Of a stretch of DNA of 62,229 bases, positions 40,578 to 49,347 are shown piece after piece. Each line of letters starts with the position of its first letter. The first letter of the stretch is position 1. The stretch is taken from the NCBI GenBank assembly GCA_002737315.1, contig NSIH01000003.1, positions 1 to 62,229 of the forward strand. Direction: 5' to 3'. The notes below the pieces were generated by a model. It searched no databases. It saw only the letters and a program-made list of their open reading frames with translations, and was not told the DNA's origin. The position numbers and the translations under genes are program-made. The stretch comes from Flavobacteriales bacterium (GTDB lineage: Bacteria > Bacteroidota > Bacteroidia > Flavobacteriales > Schleiferiaceae).

Positions 40578-41561
40578 TTGAAGAAAGAACCAACTAAAAC
40601 TACAGCATTAGCCGAAAATTTACTGAAATGGTATGACTTCCACGGGCGTTCTCTGCCTTGGAGGGACTTGAGCAATCCCTATGCCATTTGGCTCAGCGAA
40701 ATAATACTTCAGCAAACAAGGGTCGAGCAGGGCCTCCCCTACTGGCGGCGATTCTTGAAAGAGCTCCCTAGCGTTCATGAATTAGCCATGGCAGATACCG
40801 AGGTCGTAAAGGGTCTCTGGAGCGGGCTCGGATACTACCGCAGGGCAGACTTGCTTCACCGTGCCGCCCGATTAATAGCCGAACAGGGCTGGCCCACGGG
40901 ATATGAATCTTGGCTCAAAATACCTGGGGTGGGCACCTACACTGCCGCTGCCCTGGCGTCCATCCTTGACAGCGAGGTGAGGCCGGCGCTTGATGGCAAT
41001 GCCTACCGCGTCTACGCCCGGCTCTCCAACTGGGGTCAGCCCATCGATTCGGCATTAAGTAAGCGGTTTATTCATCATTTTAGTCAAAACTTGCTGTCTT
41101 CAAGCCGCCCAGGCGACTTCAACCAGGCCATAATGGACTTAGCGCAGAGCCACTGCCTGCCCAAGAATCCTAAATGCGGCGACTGCCCTTTGATCGAATT
41201 CTGCGAGGCCGGGAGGGCTGGAACCGCGGCTTCCTTGCCCATTAAGGTTCGCAAGGTCAAGGTGCGCGAAGAACTTTGGCATTTTGGCCTGCTTCGCAAG
41301 GGGTCCTATTTTGGGCTCATCCAAAGGCCAATTGGCGGAATTTGGTCCGGACTTTACACCCCCGTTCCGCTCGAGAAGAGTCCGACCGAAGAAGGCGGAG
41401 AACGGATAGAGCATCGATTGAGCCATCGCAAACTCACCCTCTGCATGCACCCCATTGCCGAGAGTTCAGAACCCCTGATTTGGATGACGGCGAAGGAGTG
41501 GCGCGATAAGGGTATGCCTCAAGCATTTGAGCATTGGATGACCAAATTCCCGTACCTTTGA
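40578..41561 (+). CDS. mutY: A/G-specific adenine glycosylase MutY
   Basis: 327 residues. Removes adenine paired with 8-oxoguanine. HhH-GPD fold: catalytic E41 in WLSEIILQQTRV, helix-hairpin-helix LKIPGVGTYTA (~113-123), catalytic D139 in LDGNAYRV, and the iron-sulfur loop C193-x6-C200-x2-C203-x5-C209. A short NUDIX-like C-terminal domain (~225-327) reads the 8-oxoG strand. The start is a TTG at 40578, the only in-frame start near the expected N terminus. First gene of mutY-ssb-gldE-gldD. Confidence 0.93.
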   Translation: MKKEPTKTTALAENLLKWYDFHGRSLPWRDLSNPYAIWLSEIILQQTRVEQGLPYWRRFLKELPSVHELAMADTEVVKGLWSGLGYYRRADLLHRAARLIAEQGWPTGYESWLKIPGVGTYTAAALASILDSEVRPALDGNAYRVYARLSNWGQPIDSALSKRFIHHFSQNLLSSSRPGDFNQAIMDLAQSHCLPKNPKCGDCPLIEFCEAGRAGTAASLPIKVRKVKVREELWHFGLLRKGSYFGLIQRPIGGIWSGLYTPVPLEKSPTEEGGERIEHRLSHRKLTLCMHPIAESSEPLIWMTAKEWRDKGMPQAFEHWMTKFPYL

Positions 41562-41590
41562 GGCACTTATAACAACGCACTAATCAATAC

Positions 41591-42094
41591 ATGGCAGGCA
41601 CTTTAAATAAAGTTATGCTCATCGGCAACCTCGGGAAAGACCCTGAAATACGTCGATTCGAAAATGGCGGAATGCTAGTAAAATTCCCCCTCGCTACTAC
41701 CGAAAATTTTACAGACCGCGACGGGAACCGCAAGGAAAGCACCGAGTGGCACACCGTGGTGGTGCGTGCGCCTCGCTTAGCCGAAGTCTGCGAGCGTTTT
41801 TTACATAAAGGCGACAAGGTGTTTATTGAAGGTCGGATTCGCTCGCGTCAATGGACCGACGAGCACAACCAAACACGCTACAACATTGAAATTGCTGCGG
41901 ATGCCATGACTATGCTCGGGCCCAACCAGCAAGGCCACACCCGTGAAGAAGATCAGCAAGGCCGTCCGGGTCGAGTCCGCGACGAAGACCACCGCAAAGG
42001 GAGAGACCATGCAAACGGCAAGTTCCGCAGTGCTCCCGACAGTCCTTCGTTTGCTGCGGCCGAAGACGATTTCGAGGGCGAAGAGCAAATCTGA
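41591..42094 (+). CDS. ssb: Single-stranded DNA-binding protein
   Basis: 167 residues. OB fold at 1-~105 (LNKVMLIGNLGKDPEIR, FPLATTENFTDRDGNRKESTEWHTVV, FIEGRIRSRQW), followed by a polar, disordered linker. The C terminus reads EDDFEGEEQI: acidic, but lacking the usual final Pro-Phe used to recruit partner proteins. Start ATG agrees with the family. 30 bases after mutY and 27 before gldE. Binds ssDNA during replication and repair. Confidence 0.93.
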   Translation: MAGTLNKVMLIGNLGKDPEIRRFENGGMLVKFPLATTENFTDRDGNRKESTEWHTVVVRAPRLAEVCERFLHKGDKVFIEGRIRSRQWTDEHNQTRYNIEIAADAMTMLGPNQQGHTREEDQQGRPGRVRDEDHRKGRDHANGKFRSAPDSPSFAAAEDDFEGEEQI

Positions 42095-42121
42095 GCTCCA
42101 GGCAGACCCTAGCACCTTATT

Positions 42122-43417
42122 TTGGACCCTGACCCCCTCCCGCAACTCCTTTTTTTAGCCATTGATGCCAGTGGCACTGCAACCGCATGGTCTGTGTTGC
42201 TTTTGCTTCTCGCGGGCTCCTTTATGGCCTCGGCCTCGGAGGTTGCCTTTTTTGCCCTTAGTCCGAGTGAAAAAGACGAATTAGAGCGAAGAAACGGAGG
42301 CTCTAGGGTACTCGACCTTTGCCGCCAGCCAGAGTCCCTACTGGCCACCTTGCTGATTTGGAACAACTTTTTTAACCTCGCCTTTGTGCTTGTTTGGGGC
42401 ATATGGATTGGCCAAGCCATGGCAGACGGCAGCCTCGAGTGGCTGCGGGCAGTTCTTGAAACCGGACTAGCCACCCTGCTGCTGCTCATTTTTGGAGAGG
42501 TCTTGCCGAAGTCCTTCTCCAATCTGAAGCGGATTGAGGTCGGTATTTTTATGGCTCCCATCGTGCTCACCGCAATGAAACTGGTGCGACCCTTGGCTAA
42601 AAGCTTAACCTTCACGTCGCGTGCTCTGAGCAAGGGAGGTCCAAAATCGTCTACCGTTACCGTGGCGCAGCTCGAGCGGGCTCTGGAACTAACCGACAGC
42701 AGTGCCACCAGCACCCAGCAAAAATTGTGGCTCCGTGAGATCGTTCGCTTTGGGACCACGAGCATCAAGCAAATATGCACGCCCCGGCAGGATTTGATCG
42801 ACCTGAGTTCCGCATGGGACATCAAGGAGGTGCTCAAGGTTGTTACCGAGAGCGGATACTCGAGGTTGCCCGTCTACCAAGACCAGCGCGACCGAATTAT
42901 CGGAGTACTGCACAGCAAAGATCTTTTGCCTTTTTTAGGTTCGGAATCGAGTACCGACTGGCAGCACTTAATTAGGCCGGCGATGTTCGTTTCTGAAACC
43001 ATGAAAATTGATGATCTACTTGGCGATTTTAGGGCAAAAAAAATGCACCTTGCCGTAGTGGTTGATGAGTACGGCGGAGTTTCTGGTGTGGTAACCCTCG
43101 AGGACGTCATGGAAGAAATCGTTGGCGAAATCAACGATGAATTCGACACTGAAAAGCAAATGTTCACCCAATTGGACGAGCGGACCTTTGTTTTTGAGGC
43201 ACGAACGCCCCTGCACGACGTGCTCCGCGCCATGAACCTTGAGACCGACGTTTTGGAACGCGGAGAGGCTGATACTTTGGCCGGACTCATTCTCGAGCAG
43301 CTAGGCCGCATGCCCGTCAAAGGAGAACAGCAAGACATCGGCCCCTTAACCTGGACCGTTGAGGCCTGCGACCGCCGCCGAATTGATCGCGTAAAGGTTT
43401 CGCGCCGTGCAGACTAA
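42122..43417 (+). CDS. gldE: Gliding-motility-associated CNNM protein GldE
   Basis: 431 residues. Domains: CNNM/DUF21 membrane region (~15-200, four helices, SFMASASEVAFFAL), CBS pair (~205-335, FGTTSIKQICTPRQDLIDL, YGGVSGVVTLEDVMEEIVGEINDEFD) and CorC_HlyC domain (~345-430). No ATG fits; the TTG at 42122 gives a DPDPLP N terminus like GldE orthologues. GldE is identified by its position immediately before gldD, which it overlaps by 11 bases, and after ssb. It is thought to support GldD in gliding/T9SS function; its ion specificity is unknown. Confidence 0.88.
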   Translation: MDPDPLPQLLFLAIDASGTATAWSVLLLLLAGSFMASASEVAFFALSPSEKDELERRNGGSRVLDLCRQPESLLATLLIWNNFFNLAFVLVWGIWIGQAMADGSLEWLRAVLETGLATLLLLIFGEVLPKSFSNLKRIEVGIFMAPIVLTAMKLVRPLAKSLTFTSRALSKGGPKSSTVTVAQLERALELTDSSATSTQQKLWLREIVRFGTTSIKQICTPRQDLIDLSSAWDIKEVLKVVTESGYSRLPVYQDQRDRIIGVLHSKDLLPFLGSESSTDWQHLIRPAMFVSETMKIDDLLGDFRAKKMHLAVVVDEYGGVSGVVTLEDVMEEIVGEINDEFDTEKQMFTQLDERTFVFEARTPLHDVLRAMNLETDVLERGEADTLAGLILEQLGRMPVKGEQQDIGPLTWTVEACDRRRIDRVKVSRRAD

Positions 43418-44003
43418 GAGTATTCTGCTCGCGGCAGGACTGGTTGGAGTTTTAGGCCTGGCTGCGCTGCTTTTTTGGCCTGAAGCTAGTCCGATGCCCA
43501 AACCCAAGGGCTACCCGCGCATAGACCTTCCGGACGCAGAAGCTGTGAGCCTCAAGGCCTCGGTACCCTTTACCCTAGAGCACCACCCCAACGGCCAATG
43601 GGAAGCCAAAAAACAAGCGGGCTGGGGAGACTTGGTCTATCCCTTTTGCCAGAGCAGGGTACAGTTTACCTACCTGCCGGTGCGCGGCAACCTGTCTAGG
43701 CTCATTGACGACGCCCACGACCTAGCCCTCAAGCACAGCGTAGTCGCCGACGGAATGAGCCAAATGGTCTACCTCAATGATTCCCTCAAGGTTTATGGCG
43801 TGCTGTTTCGAATAGGAGGCAATGCCGCTAGCGGACTTCAGTTCTATGCCACCGACAGTTTAGCGCATTTTGTTCGAGGAGCCCTCTACGTCTACGCCCA
43901 TCCTAACGCCGACAGCTTGTCTCCCGTCCACGCTTTTTTTGAAGACGAATTCAAGCGCTATCTCGAGACGCTTGAATGGCGCGAAGCATCAAGCCGGCCT
44001 TAA
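43407..44003 (+). CDS. gldD: Gliding motility protein GldD
   Basis: 198 residues, starting at GTG inside the gldE 3' end. After a membrane helix (~4-24) it shows the family core: PKPKGYPRIDLPD, GDLVYPFCQSRVQFTYLPV, LIDDAHDLALKHSVVADG, YGVLFRIGGNAASGLQFYATDS, HFVRGALYVYA. GldD is a lipoprotein needed for gliding in Flavobacterium johnsoniae; here there is no Cys in the N-terminal hydrophobic segment (LAALLFWPEASP), so it is probably held by an uncleaved helix or signal anchor. Its last 53 bases overlap the 3' end of ctaA on the other strand. Confidence 0.87.
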   Translation: MQTKSILLAAGLVGVLGLAALLFWPEASPMPKPKGYPRIDLPDAEAVSLKASVPFTLEHHPNGQWEAKKQAGWGDLVYPFCQSRVQFTYLPVRGNLSRLIDDAHDLALKHSVVADGMSQMVYLNDSLKVYGVLFRIGGNAASGLQFYATDSLAHFVRGALYVYAHPNADSLSPVHAFFEDEFKRYLETLEWREASSRP

Positions 44004-45045
44004 CCACTGCATCCACAAGAATCATCCATGCGCCGACGCCGAGCATGAGGTGAATGGGTTGTAGTCCGCGCGGCAGCTCGAGGTAGTAGAGCAGGGCACC
44101 CACGGTGGCCTGAAGGCAAAAAACCAACAAAACCAAACCAGCTCTGGCACGAAGGCCTGCCATTCCCTCGCTGCGTCGATAGATCCAGTAGGCAAAGCCC
44201 AGCAGAAGGAGGCTGAAGCTGCGATGAATCAGCACGCCGGGCTCGAGCTTCGCCACCCAGCCGAGCCTCGATGCGCCAAAACCCAAGTCGTGAACGAGGG
44301 CATCAACGCCTTCTCGCACGGAGGTTCCCAAGACGGTTTGTGCCAACAATAGAATGGCTAGGGCCGTAAACATGACGATTATATTCTTTAGGTTTTTGGC
44401 TGCCGGAGGCTCCGCCCTCCATAGATTTTGCTCGGCCAAGCTGTGAACGTTGCGAAAGAGTGCCGTGAGCAAAGCAAGAAGGAAGTAAGCGCCCAAAAGA
44501 TGGTAGGTTATGTGGTGCGGAATGAGATTGCCGTCTACCACAACCTTGCCGAGCCAGGCTTCAAATCCCAGGGTAAGCAGGGCCGTGAACATGGTTATGA
44601 ACCAAAGCGGATGGCTCCGTAGAAACTTCAGACTCGCGAAAGTGGCGAGCAGCACGGGAATCCCCAAAAACACTCCAAGCAGGCGGTTGATGAACTCAAT
44701 CCAGGTATGCAGGGGGTTAAAAGCGCTGTAGTCGTGGCGGGTGTACTCCTGCCATAGCGCGTTGGCGAAGACTGATTGAGGGGCATGATCGGCTTGAGCA
44801 ACCCAGAAGGCCTCGCGGTGCAGCACCATCTGGCCTTGACGGTAGGACGCGCTCGACGACCAGGTTACCTGATCGAGGCGAGTAGGTGGCACCGATAGCC
44901 CGAAACACTTGGGCCAGTCCGGGCAACCCATTCCAGACCCCGTCATGCGAACCACTGAGCCCGCAAGCATGACCAGAAGGTTCAATACTATGGCCCAGCG
45001 CAAAAATCGCAGAAGCCATGGTGCGTTAATTAAGGGCGCATTCAT
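43951..45045 (-). CDS. ctaA: Heme A synthase (CtaA/COX15)
   Basis: 364 residues from ATG 45045; the in-frame extension upstream crosses the promoter and was discarded. Converts heme O to heme A for cytochrome aa3-type oxidases. About eight membrane helices and COX15 blocks: VRMTGSGMGCPDWPKCFG, HTWIEFINRLLGV (His), HHITYHLLGAYFL (His), LIHRSFSLLLLG (His), QPIHLMLGVGAWM (His). The four membrane His residues fit the two-heme model. Shares a 31-base divergent region with the EamA gene. It implies heme-A-dependent aerobic respiration. Confidence 0.9.
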   Translation of the reverse strand: MNAPLINAPWLLRFLRWAIVLNLLVMLAGSVVRMTGSGMGCPDWPKCFGLSVPPTRLDQVTWSSSASYRQGQMVLHREAFWVAQADHAPQSVFANALWQEYTRHDYSAFNPLHTWIEFINRLLGVFLGIPVLLATFASLKFLRSHPLWFITMFTALLTLGFEAWLGKVVVDGNLIPHHITYHLLGAYFLLALLTALFRNVHSLAEQNLWRAEPPAAKNLKNIIVMFTALAILLLAQTVLGTSVREGVDALVHDLGFGASRLGWVAKLEPGVLIHRSFSLLLLGFAYWIYRRSEGMAGLRARAGLVLLVFCLQATVGALLYYLELPRGLQPIHLMLGVGAWMILVDAVVKAGLMLRAIQASRDSA

Positions 45046-45050
45046 GGCTG

Positions 45051-45058
45051 TAAAGGTA
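45051..45058 (-). promoter_or_regulatory. Probable -7 box for ctaA
   Basis: Minus-strand TACCTTTA, ending five bases before the ctaA ATG. It is the left half of a 7-3-7 inverted repeat with the EamA box. Confidence 0.5.
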
Positions 45059-45061
45059 GCG

Positions 45062-45069
45062 TACCTTTG
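45062..45069 (+). promoter_or_regulatory. -7 box for the EamA transporter gene
   Basis: TACCTTTG, a perfect TAnnTTTG, ending seven bases before the ATG at 45077; right half of the inverted repeat AAAGGTA-GCG-TACCTTT. Confidence 0.6.
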
Positions 45070-45076
45070 CCGCCTC

Positions 45077-45961
45077 ATGAATCGTTCTGGGGTTGTTTGG
45101 GCCCTTTTTATAGCTCTCGTACTGGTCTGGGGATCGTCTTTTGTGCTGATGAAAATCGCAATCAAAAGCTTTGAACCCCTTCAAATTGGTGCCCTTCGAT
45201 TGCTCTTCGCCGCAGCAACTGTGCTGGTTATTTCGCGCAAGCATTTTAGCGAATTTCGTCGCGCTGACTTCTGGCCGCTGACGGTGGTAGCCTTGATGGG
45301 CAACTCCCTACCCTACCTGCTCTTTCCCTTGGCGGTAGCCAAGGTGCCCTCGGCTCTTGTGGGTGTAGCCAACTCCACAACACCAGTCTTCGCCCTTCTG
45401 TTTGGAGTGCTTGCCTTTGGGCGCAAGCTGCATAAAATCCAAGTTTGGGGCGTACTCGCCGGACTCCTCGGCGCAGTGCTCCTGATAAGTCCCTGGCGCA
45501 CCGTGGTTCCGGGCCAAGAGATTAAATCCTCCTACCTCTTACTGGCCATCCTGGCTTCGGGCTTTTATGGCATCAGCATCAATACGATAGGTTCCAAGCT
45601 GAGTCACCTTAGCCCGCGGGGAATCACCCTCTTTGTAATGCTGATAACCCTGCCAGTGTCGCTAGGAATACTCGGGGCAACGAGGGTATGGACGAACCTT
45701 GGCGCGGACCATTTGCTCCCGGCCCTGGCCTCTCTAGCCTTTTTGGGTATTGTAAGTACGGGAATTGCCACGGTGCTCTTTAACAAGCTAATCGCCCTGA
45801 CCAGTCCATTAACCGCCGCATCAACCACCTACTTTATTCCGGTGGTCGCCTTGGCCTGGGGTCTTGGCATGGGTGAAACCATTTTACCCCACCATATTGG
45901 CGGAATGGCCGCCATAATTTTGGGCGTTTATCTCGTCAACAAGAAGCCAAAAGCCCAATAG
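45077..45961 (+). CDS. EamA-family (DMT) transporter
   Basis: 294 residues from ATG 45077, which directly follows its promoter box; a longer in-frame reading extends back into ctaA and is not used. Ten membrane helices in two EamA repeats (~5-140 and ~150-290), with LVWGSSFVLMKIAIKSF at the start, PSALVGVANSTTPVFALLFG, the repeat LLAILASGFYGISIN and PLTAASTTYFIPVVALAWG. Exports or imports small metabolites (amino acids, nucleotides, sugars vary by member). Substrate unknown. Confidence 0.88.
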   Translation: MNRSGVVWALFIALVLVWGSSFVLMKIAIKSFEPLQIGALRLLFAAATVLVISRKHFSEFRRADFWPLTVVALMGNSLPYLLFPLAVAKVPSALVGVANSTTPVFALLFGVLAFGRKLHKIQVWGVLAGLLGAVLLISPWRTVVPGQEIKSSYLLLAILASGFYGISINTIGSKLSHLSPRGITLFVMLITLPVSLGILGATRVWTNLGADHLLPALASLAFLGIVSTGIATVLFNKLIALTSPLTAASTTYFIPVVALAWGLGMGETILPHHIGGMAAIILGVYLVNKKPKAQ

Positions 45962-45971
45962 GGCCGCTCGC

Positions 45972-48008
45972 CTATTCTACCTCGAGCAGGGTGGTCTTGA
46001 ACATTAAGTCCATGCCGGGCTGCAAAGGGAGCTTCGATGCGTGCGGGAACTTGATTCCGCCCACCTCGCGATAGTCTGAAAAATCTACGTTCACCACTTT
46101 TTTGCCTTCGGGGCCCTCTTGACTGCGGGATTCGCGAATGCGAAGGCCTGAGGCTATGCTGTAGAACTTCACCACCGGATCTCCTTCGGCCTGAGGCACC
46201 TCCAGGGCGTAGCAGGCTTCTCCGTCGACGTCGGCCTTAGTGGTCTGCAGCTTAAGGTCGCTTCGCTCGAGCAGGCCCATCTCGTCCATGAGAAAGCGGT
46301 CCGCCATCATCGCCGCCTGTTCCTGAGGGCTAAGATCCTTGGGCTGACCGTTTTGGGTAACCGATACCTTATTGCCCTCAAAGCGGGTTTCGCTCGCTCC
46401 CATGGGCGAGGTCTGCCTTTGAATCATCGTCGATGGAGCCGTAAACAGTACTTCGGTCTTAATGGTGATTCCCATAATGCTCGCCTCTTGAACCCAATTG
46501 ACCTTTTTCAAAGCATTCAGACGATCCAAACCGCCCATTGCCTTCAGTGCGGACGATACTACGTCCTTTGCGCTGAGTTCGGGCGAAACCTCGTCAAACT
46601 TAGGCGCCTCCGTCGGATTGCCCTCAAAGTCCACGTAGCTCACGGGGTAACCCAGGCGCTGAAGCGGTTTGGCAATGTCGGCGGCCTTACCCACCACGCT
46701 GATAAGAAGGCGATCAGCCTTCCAGTACTTCTGGGCGACGCGCTGCACGTCTTGAATGCTAACTGCCTCAAGTCTCTTGAGGTAGCCGTTGAAGTAGTCC
46801 GAAGGAAGGCCGTAGAGCAGGGTGTTCCCGGCCATGTTGGCGACGGTTTCGGGGCGCTCAAGCGAGCGACCAAAACCACCAGCTAAATTATTCTTGGCAT
46901 CTTGCAGCTCAACCTCGGTCACCGCTTCGGTACGGATTCGGTTAATTTCATAGATGAACTGCTCTACTGCGCTGTCAGTGACTGCGTTGCGGACTTCAGC
47001 AGATGCCTCCATTACTGTGGTGTAACGATCAGTGCCAAAAGAAGAGTAGGCACCGTAGGTGAAGGCCTTGTCTTCGCGAAGGTTGCGAAACAAGCGACCG
47101 GCTGAACCGGCGCCTAGAACTTCATTCATTACGTCCAGGGCATCGAGGTCGGGATGCCCAATGGGCAGCTCAATGGTGTTGCCAATCTTAATGTTGGACT
47201 GCACGCTCGAGGGGCGGTTGGCCACTTGAACTTGAATTCCGCTTAGGTCTGAGGGAGTAGCGAAGCTCGCCTTCTTGGTGAACGTACCCTTCCAGCCCCC
47301 GTAGTGCGCCTCGGCAAGCGCCTTCGCGCGGTTGAGGTCGATGTCGCCGACGATGGTCAGCACGGCAATGTTGGGCTTCCAATAGAGCGCATAGGCCTTT
47401 TTGCAGTCCTTGAGCACCACGTTGGCTACTGTTGCCTCGGTGATGAGCTCCCCGCTTGGGTGGTTTTTGCCAAAGGTTCGCGCATTAAAAATCCCGGCCT
47501 GAATGGCTGCAGCATCGTCTTTTTTACTCTTTAAGCCCGAGAGCGTGCGCTCCTTGATCTTGTCAAACCCAGCTTGCGGAAGGGTCGGGCGCTGAGCCAC
47601 TTCTGCACTGAGGGCAAAAAGGTCTTCGGCGTACTTGCTCAAACCGCCTGCATTTAATCCGTATCCTAACGTACTCAAACGAGCTCCAATAAAATCAACC
47701 TTCTCATCGAGCATTTCCTTAGGGTAGTTCTTAGTTCCTTCAGAGATAAGATCGCCAAGAATTACTAGGGTACCTGATTTTTCACCCTCCAAAACTTGGG
47801 CCACGTCCAGGTAAAGGCTCATGCTCAGCCGCGGAAGTTTGTGGTCTTCAACCAAGAGCACGGTCAGGCCATTTTGGAGCTGAAACTTCTGGTATTGGGC
47901 GATAGTCGGCGTGCGAGCCGGGGCTGCAGTAGGGCGAATGCTGCGGTCCAACTGAGCATGCGCGGCGGCAGAGGCGACCAAAGAAAGGGCAAGTAAAATC
48001 TTATTCAT
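45972..48008 (-). CDS. M16 peptidase-like protein without active-site HxxEH, with C-terminal LolA-like domain
   Basis: 678 residues. Signal peptide 1-18. Residues ~40-460 are M16-fold (LQNGLTVLLVEDHKLP, VLGAGSAGRLFRNLREDKAFTYGAYS), but the HxxEH zinc site is missing: the corresponding segment reads LVILGDLISEGTKN. Residues ~475-678 form an extra beta-rich, LolA/outer-membrane-lipoprotein-like region (VSSALKAMGGLDRL, YSIASGLRIRESR, GIKFPHASKL). The active partner lies just upstream (3 bases). Such active/inactive M16 pairs form a heterodimeric protease; periplasmic placement inferred from signal peptides. Confidence 0.85.
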   Translation of the reverse strand: MNKILLALSLVASAAAHAQLDRSIRPTAAPARTPTIAQYQKFQLQNGLTVLLVEDHKLPRLSMSLYLDVAQVLEGEKSGTLVILGDLISEGTKNYPKEMLDEKVDFIGARLSTLGYGLNAGGLSKYAEDLFALSAEVAQRPTLPQAGFDKIKERTLSGLKSKKDDAAAIQAGIFNARTFGKNHPSGELITEATVANVVLKDCKKAYALYWKPNIAVLTIVGDIDLNRAKALAEAHYGGWKGTFTKKASFATPSDLSGIQVQVANRPSSVQSNIKIGNTIELPIGHPDLDALDVMNEVLGAGSAGRLFRNLREDKAFTYGAYSSFGTDRYTTVMEASAEVRNAVTDSAVEQFIYEINRIRTEAVTEVELQDAKNNLAGGFGRSLERPETVANMAGNTLLYGLPSDYFNGYLKRLEAVSIQDVQRVAQKYWKADRLLISVVGKAADIAKPLQRLGYPVSYVDFEGNPTEAPKFDEVSPELSAKDVVSSALKAMGGLDRLNALKKVNWVQEASIMGITIKTEVLFTAPSTMIQRQTSPMGASETRFEGNKVSVTQNGQPKDLSPQEQAAMMADRFLMDEMGLLERSDLKLQTTKADVDGEACYALEVPQAEGDPVVKFYSIASGLRIRESRSQEGPEGKKVVNVDFSDYREVGGIKFPHASKLPLQPGMDLMFKTTLLEVE

Positions 48009-48011
48009 GGC

Positions 48012-49325
48012 TTATTGGGCGGATTTAGGCAAATAGTGAAGAACTACGCGGTTCTCGGGCTTGAGGTAGGTCTGCGCAACGCGCTGAATGTCGGCAGGCT
48101 TAACCTTGCGGTATCGCTCAATCTCTGAGTTCACAAGGTTGGCATCGCCATAGTACACGTGGTAGTTGGCCATATTCTCTGCGATTCCGGCCACGCTTGA
48201 ATTGCGCGAAACAAATTCCGTTTCAACCTTATTAAGCAGCTTGGTGAACTCCTTGTCGCTCAAGGGCTCGTTTTGCATTTTGGCTATTTCTTCTTCCATC
48301 GTAGCCAATAGGGTGCCGGTAGAAGTGGCGCCATTGGCAAGGGCCAGGGCGATAAATACTCCGTGATGCTCCATGGCAAAGGGGAAGGCCGCGACCTGCA
48401 GGGCACTTTGGTCTTGGTCTACCATGCGCTTGGAGAAGCGTGAACTCGGTCCGTCGCTAAGGGCGGTGTTGAGCATTTGAAGGGCATAGGCGTCCGGGTG
48501 GGTCTCGCTTACCATGCGGTATCCGGCAAAAACCGCGGGAATTTGAATGTTGTCATAAATAGTATCGCGGACTTCGCCACCAAGAGGGGGTTCGAAGGCA
48601 CTGGGACGCTCGACCTTAGGGCCAGCGGGTATAGCCGAAAAATACTTATTAATCAGTTCTTTGGTCTGTGCAATGTCAAGGTCGCCCGCAATAGAAAGGG
48701 TTGCGTTGTTGGGAATGTAGAACTTCTTATAAAAGGCCATGAACTCCTCGAGGGTGGCTGCATTGAGGTCGTCCATGGAGCCGATGGGAACCCAACGGTA
48801 GTTATGCTGGGTGAAGGCGCGCTTGAACATCTCGGTCAAAAAACTAGCGTAGGGTTGGTTGTCTACGCGCTGGCGCTTTTCTTCTTTAACCACCTCGCGC
48901 TGGGTATCTACGCCCACCTGGTCAATTTTTGCATGCAGCATGCGCTCTGACTCCATCCACAGGCCGAGCTCAAGCTGGTTCGAAGGCAGGATTTCGTAGT
49001 AGAAAGTTCGGTCGTTGCTGGTGTTGGCGTTCAAAGCTCCGCCATTGGACTGAATCAGCTGCATGTACTCACCCCGACCAATGTTCTCGGAACCCTCAAA
49101 AAGAAGGTGCTCAAAAAAGTGAGCAAAACCAGTGCGGGTGGGTATTTCGTTCTTGGAACCCACGTGGTAAAGCACCGATACGGCGACCAGGGGGTTGCTG
49201 TTGTCTTGGTGCAGGATTACGTGGAGTCCGTTCGGAAGGTCAAAGGACTCAAACTTGACCTGTGCGCTTAAGGGTAGGGCCGCAGCTGCCAAAAGGAGGC
49301 TAACTCCGAGAAAAGGGTTCTTCAT
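48012..49325 (-). CDS. M16-family zinc metallopeptidase (active subunit)
   Basis: 437 residues. Signal peptide 1-21 (AALPLSAQ). Zinc site H69-F-F-E72-H73 (AHFFEHLLFEGS) plus the downstream Glu in EVVKEEKRQ, so catalysis is expected. Second M16 half ~190-420 (YDNIQIPAVFAGYRMV, ALQMLNTALSDGPSSRFSKR). Cleaves periplasmic peptides or misfolded proteins. It heads a two-gene operon with the inactive M16 protein. A TACCTTTA box lies upstream at 49348-49355. Confidence 0.9.
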   Translation of the reverse strand: MKNPFLGVSLLLAAAALPLSAQVKFESFDLPNGLHVILHQDNSNPLVAVSVLYHVGSKNEIPTRTGFAHFFEHLLFEGSENIGRGEYMQLIQSNGGALNANTSNDRTFYYEILPSNQLELGLWMESERMLHAKIDQVGVDTQREVVKEEKRQRVDNQPYASFLTEMFKRAFTQHNYRWVPIGSMDDLNAATLEEFMAFYKKFYIPNNATLSIAGDLDIAQTKELINKYFSAIPAGPKVERPSAFEPPLGGEVRDTIYDNIQIPAVFAGYRMVSETHPDAYALQMLNTALSDGPSSRFSKRMVDQDQSALQVAAFPFAMEHHGVFIALALANGATSTGTLLATMEEEIAKMQNEPLSDKEFTKLLNKVETEFVSRNSSVAGIAENMANYHVYYGDANLVNSEIERYRKVKPADIQRVAQTYLKPENRVVLHYLPKSAQ

Positions 49326-49347
49326 AATGGGTAATTTTGGAGAGGCT

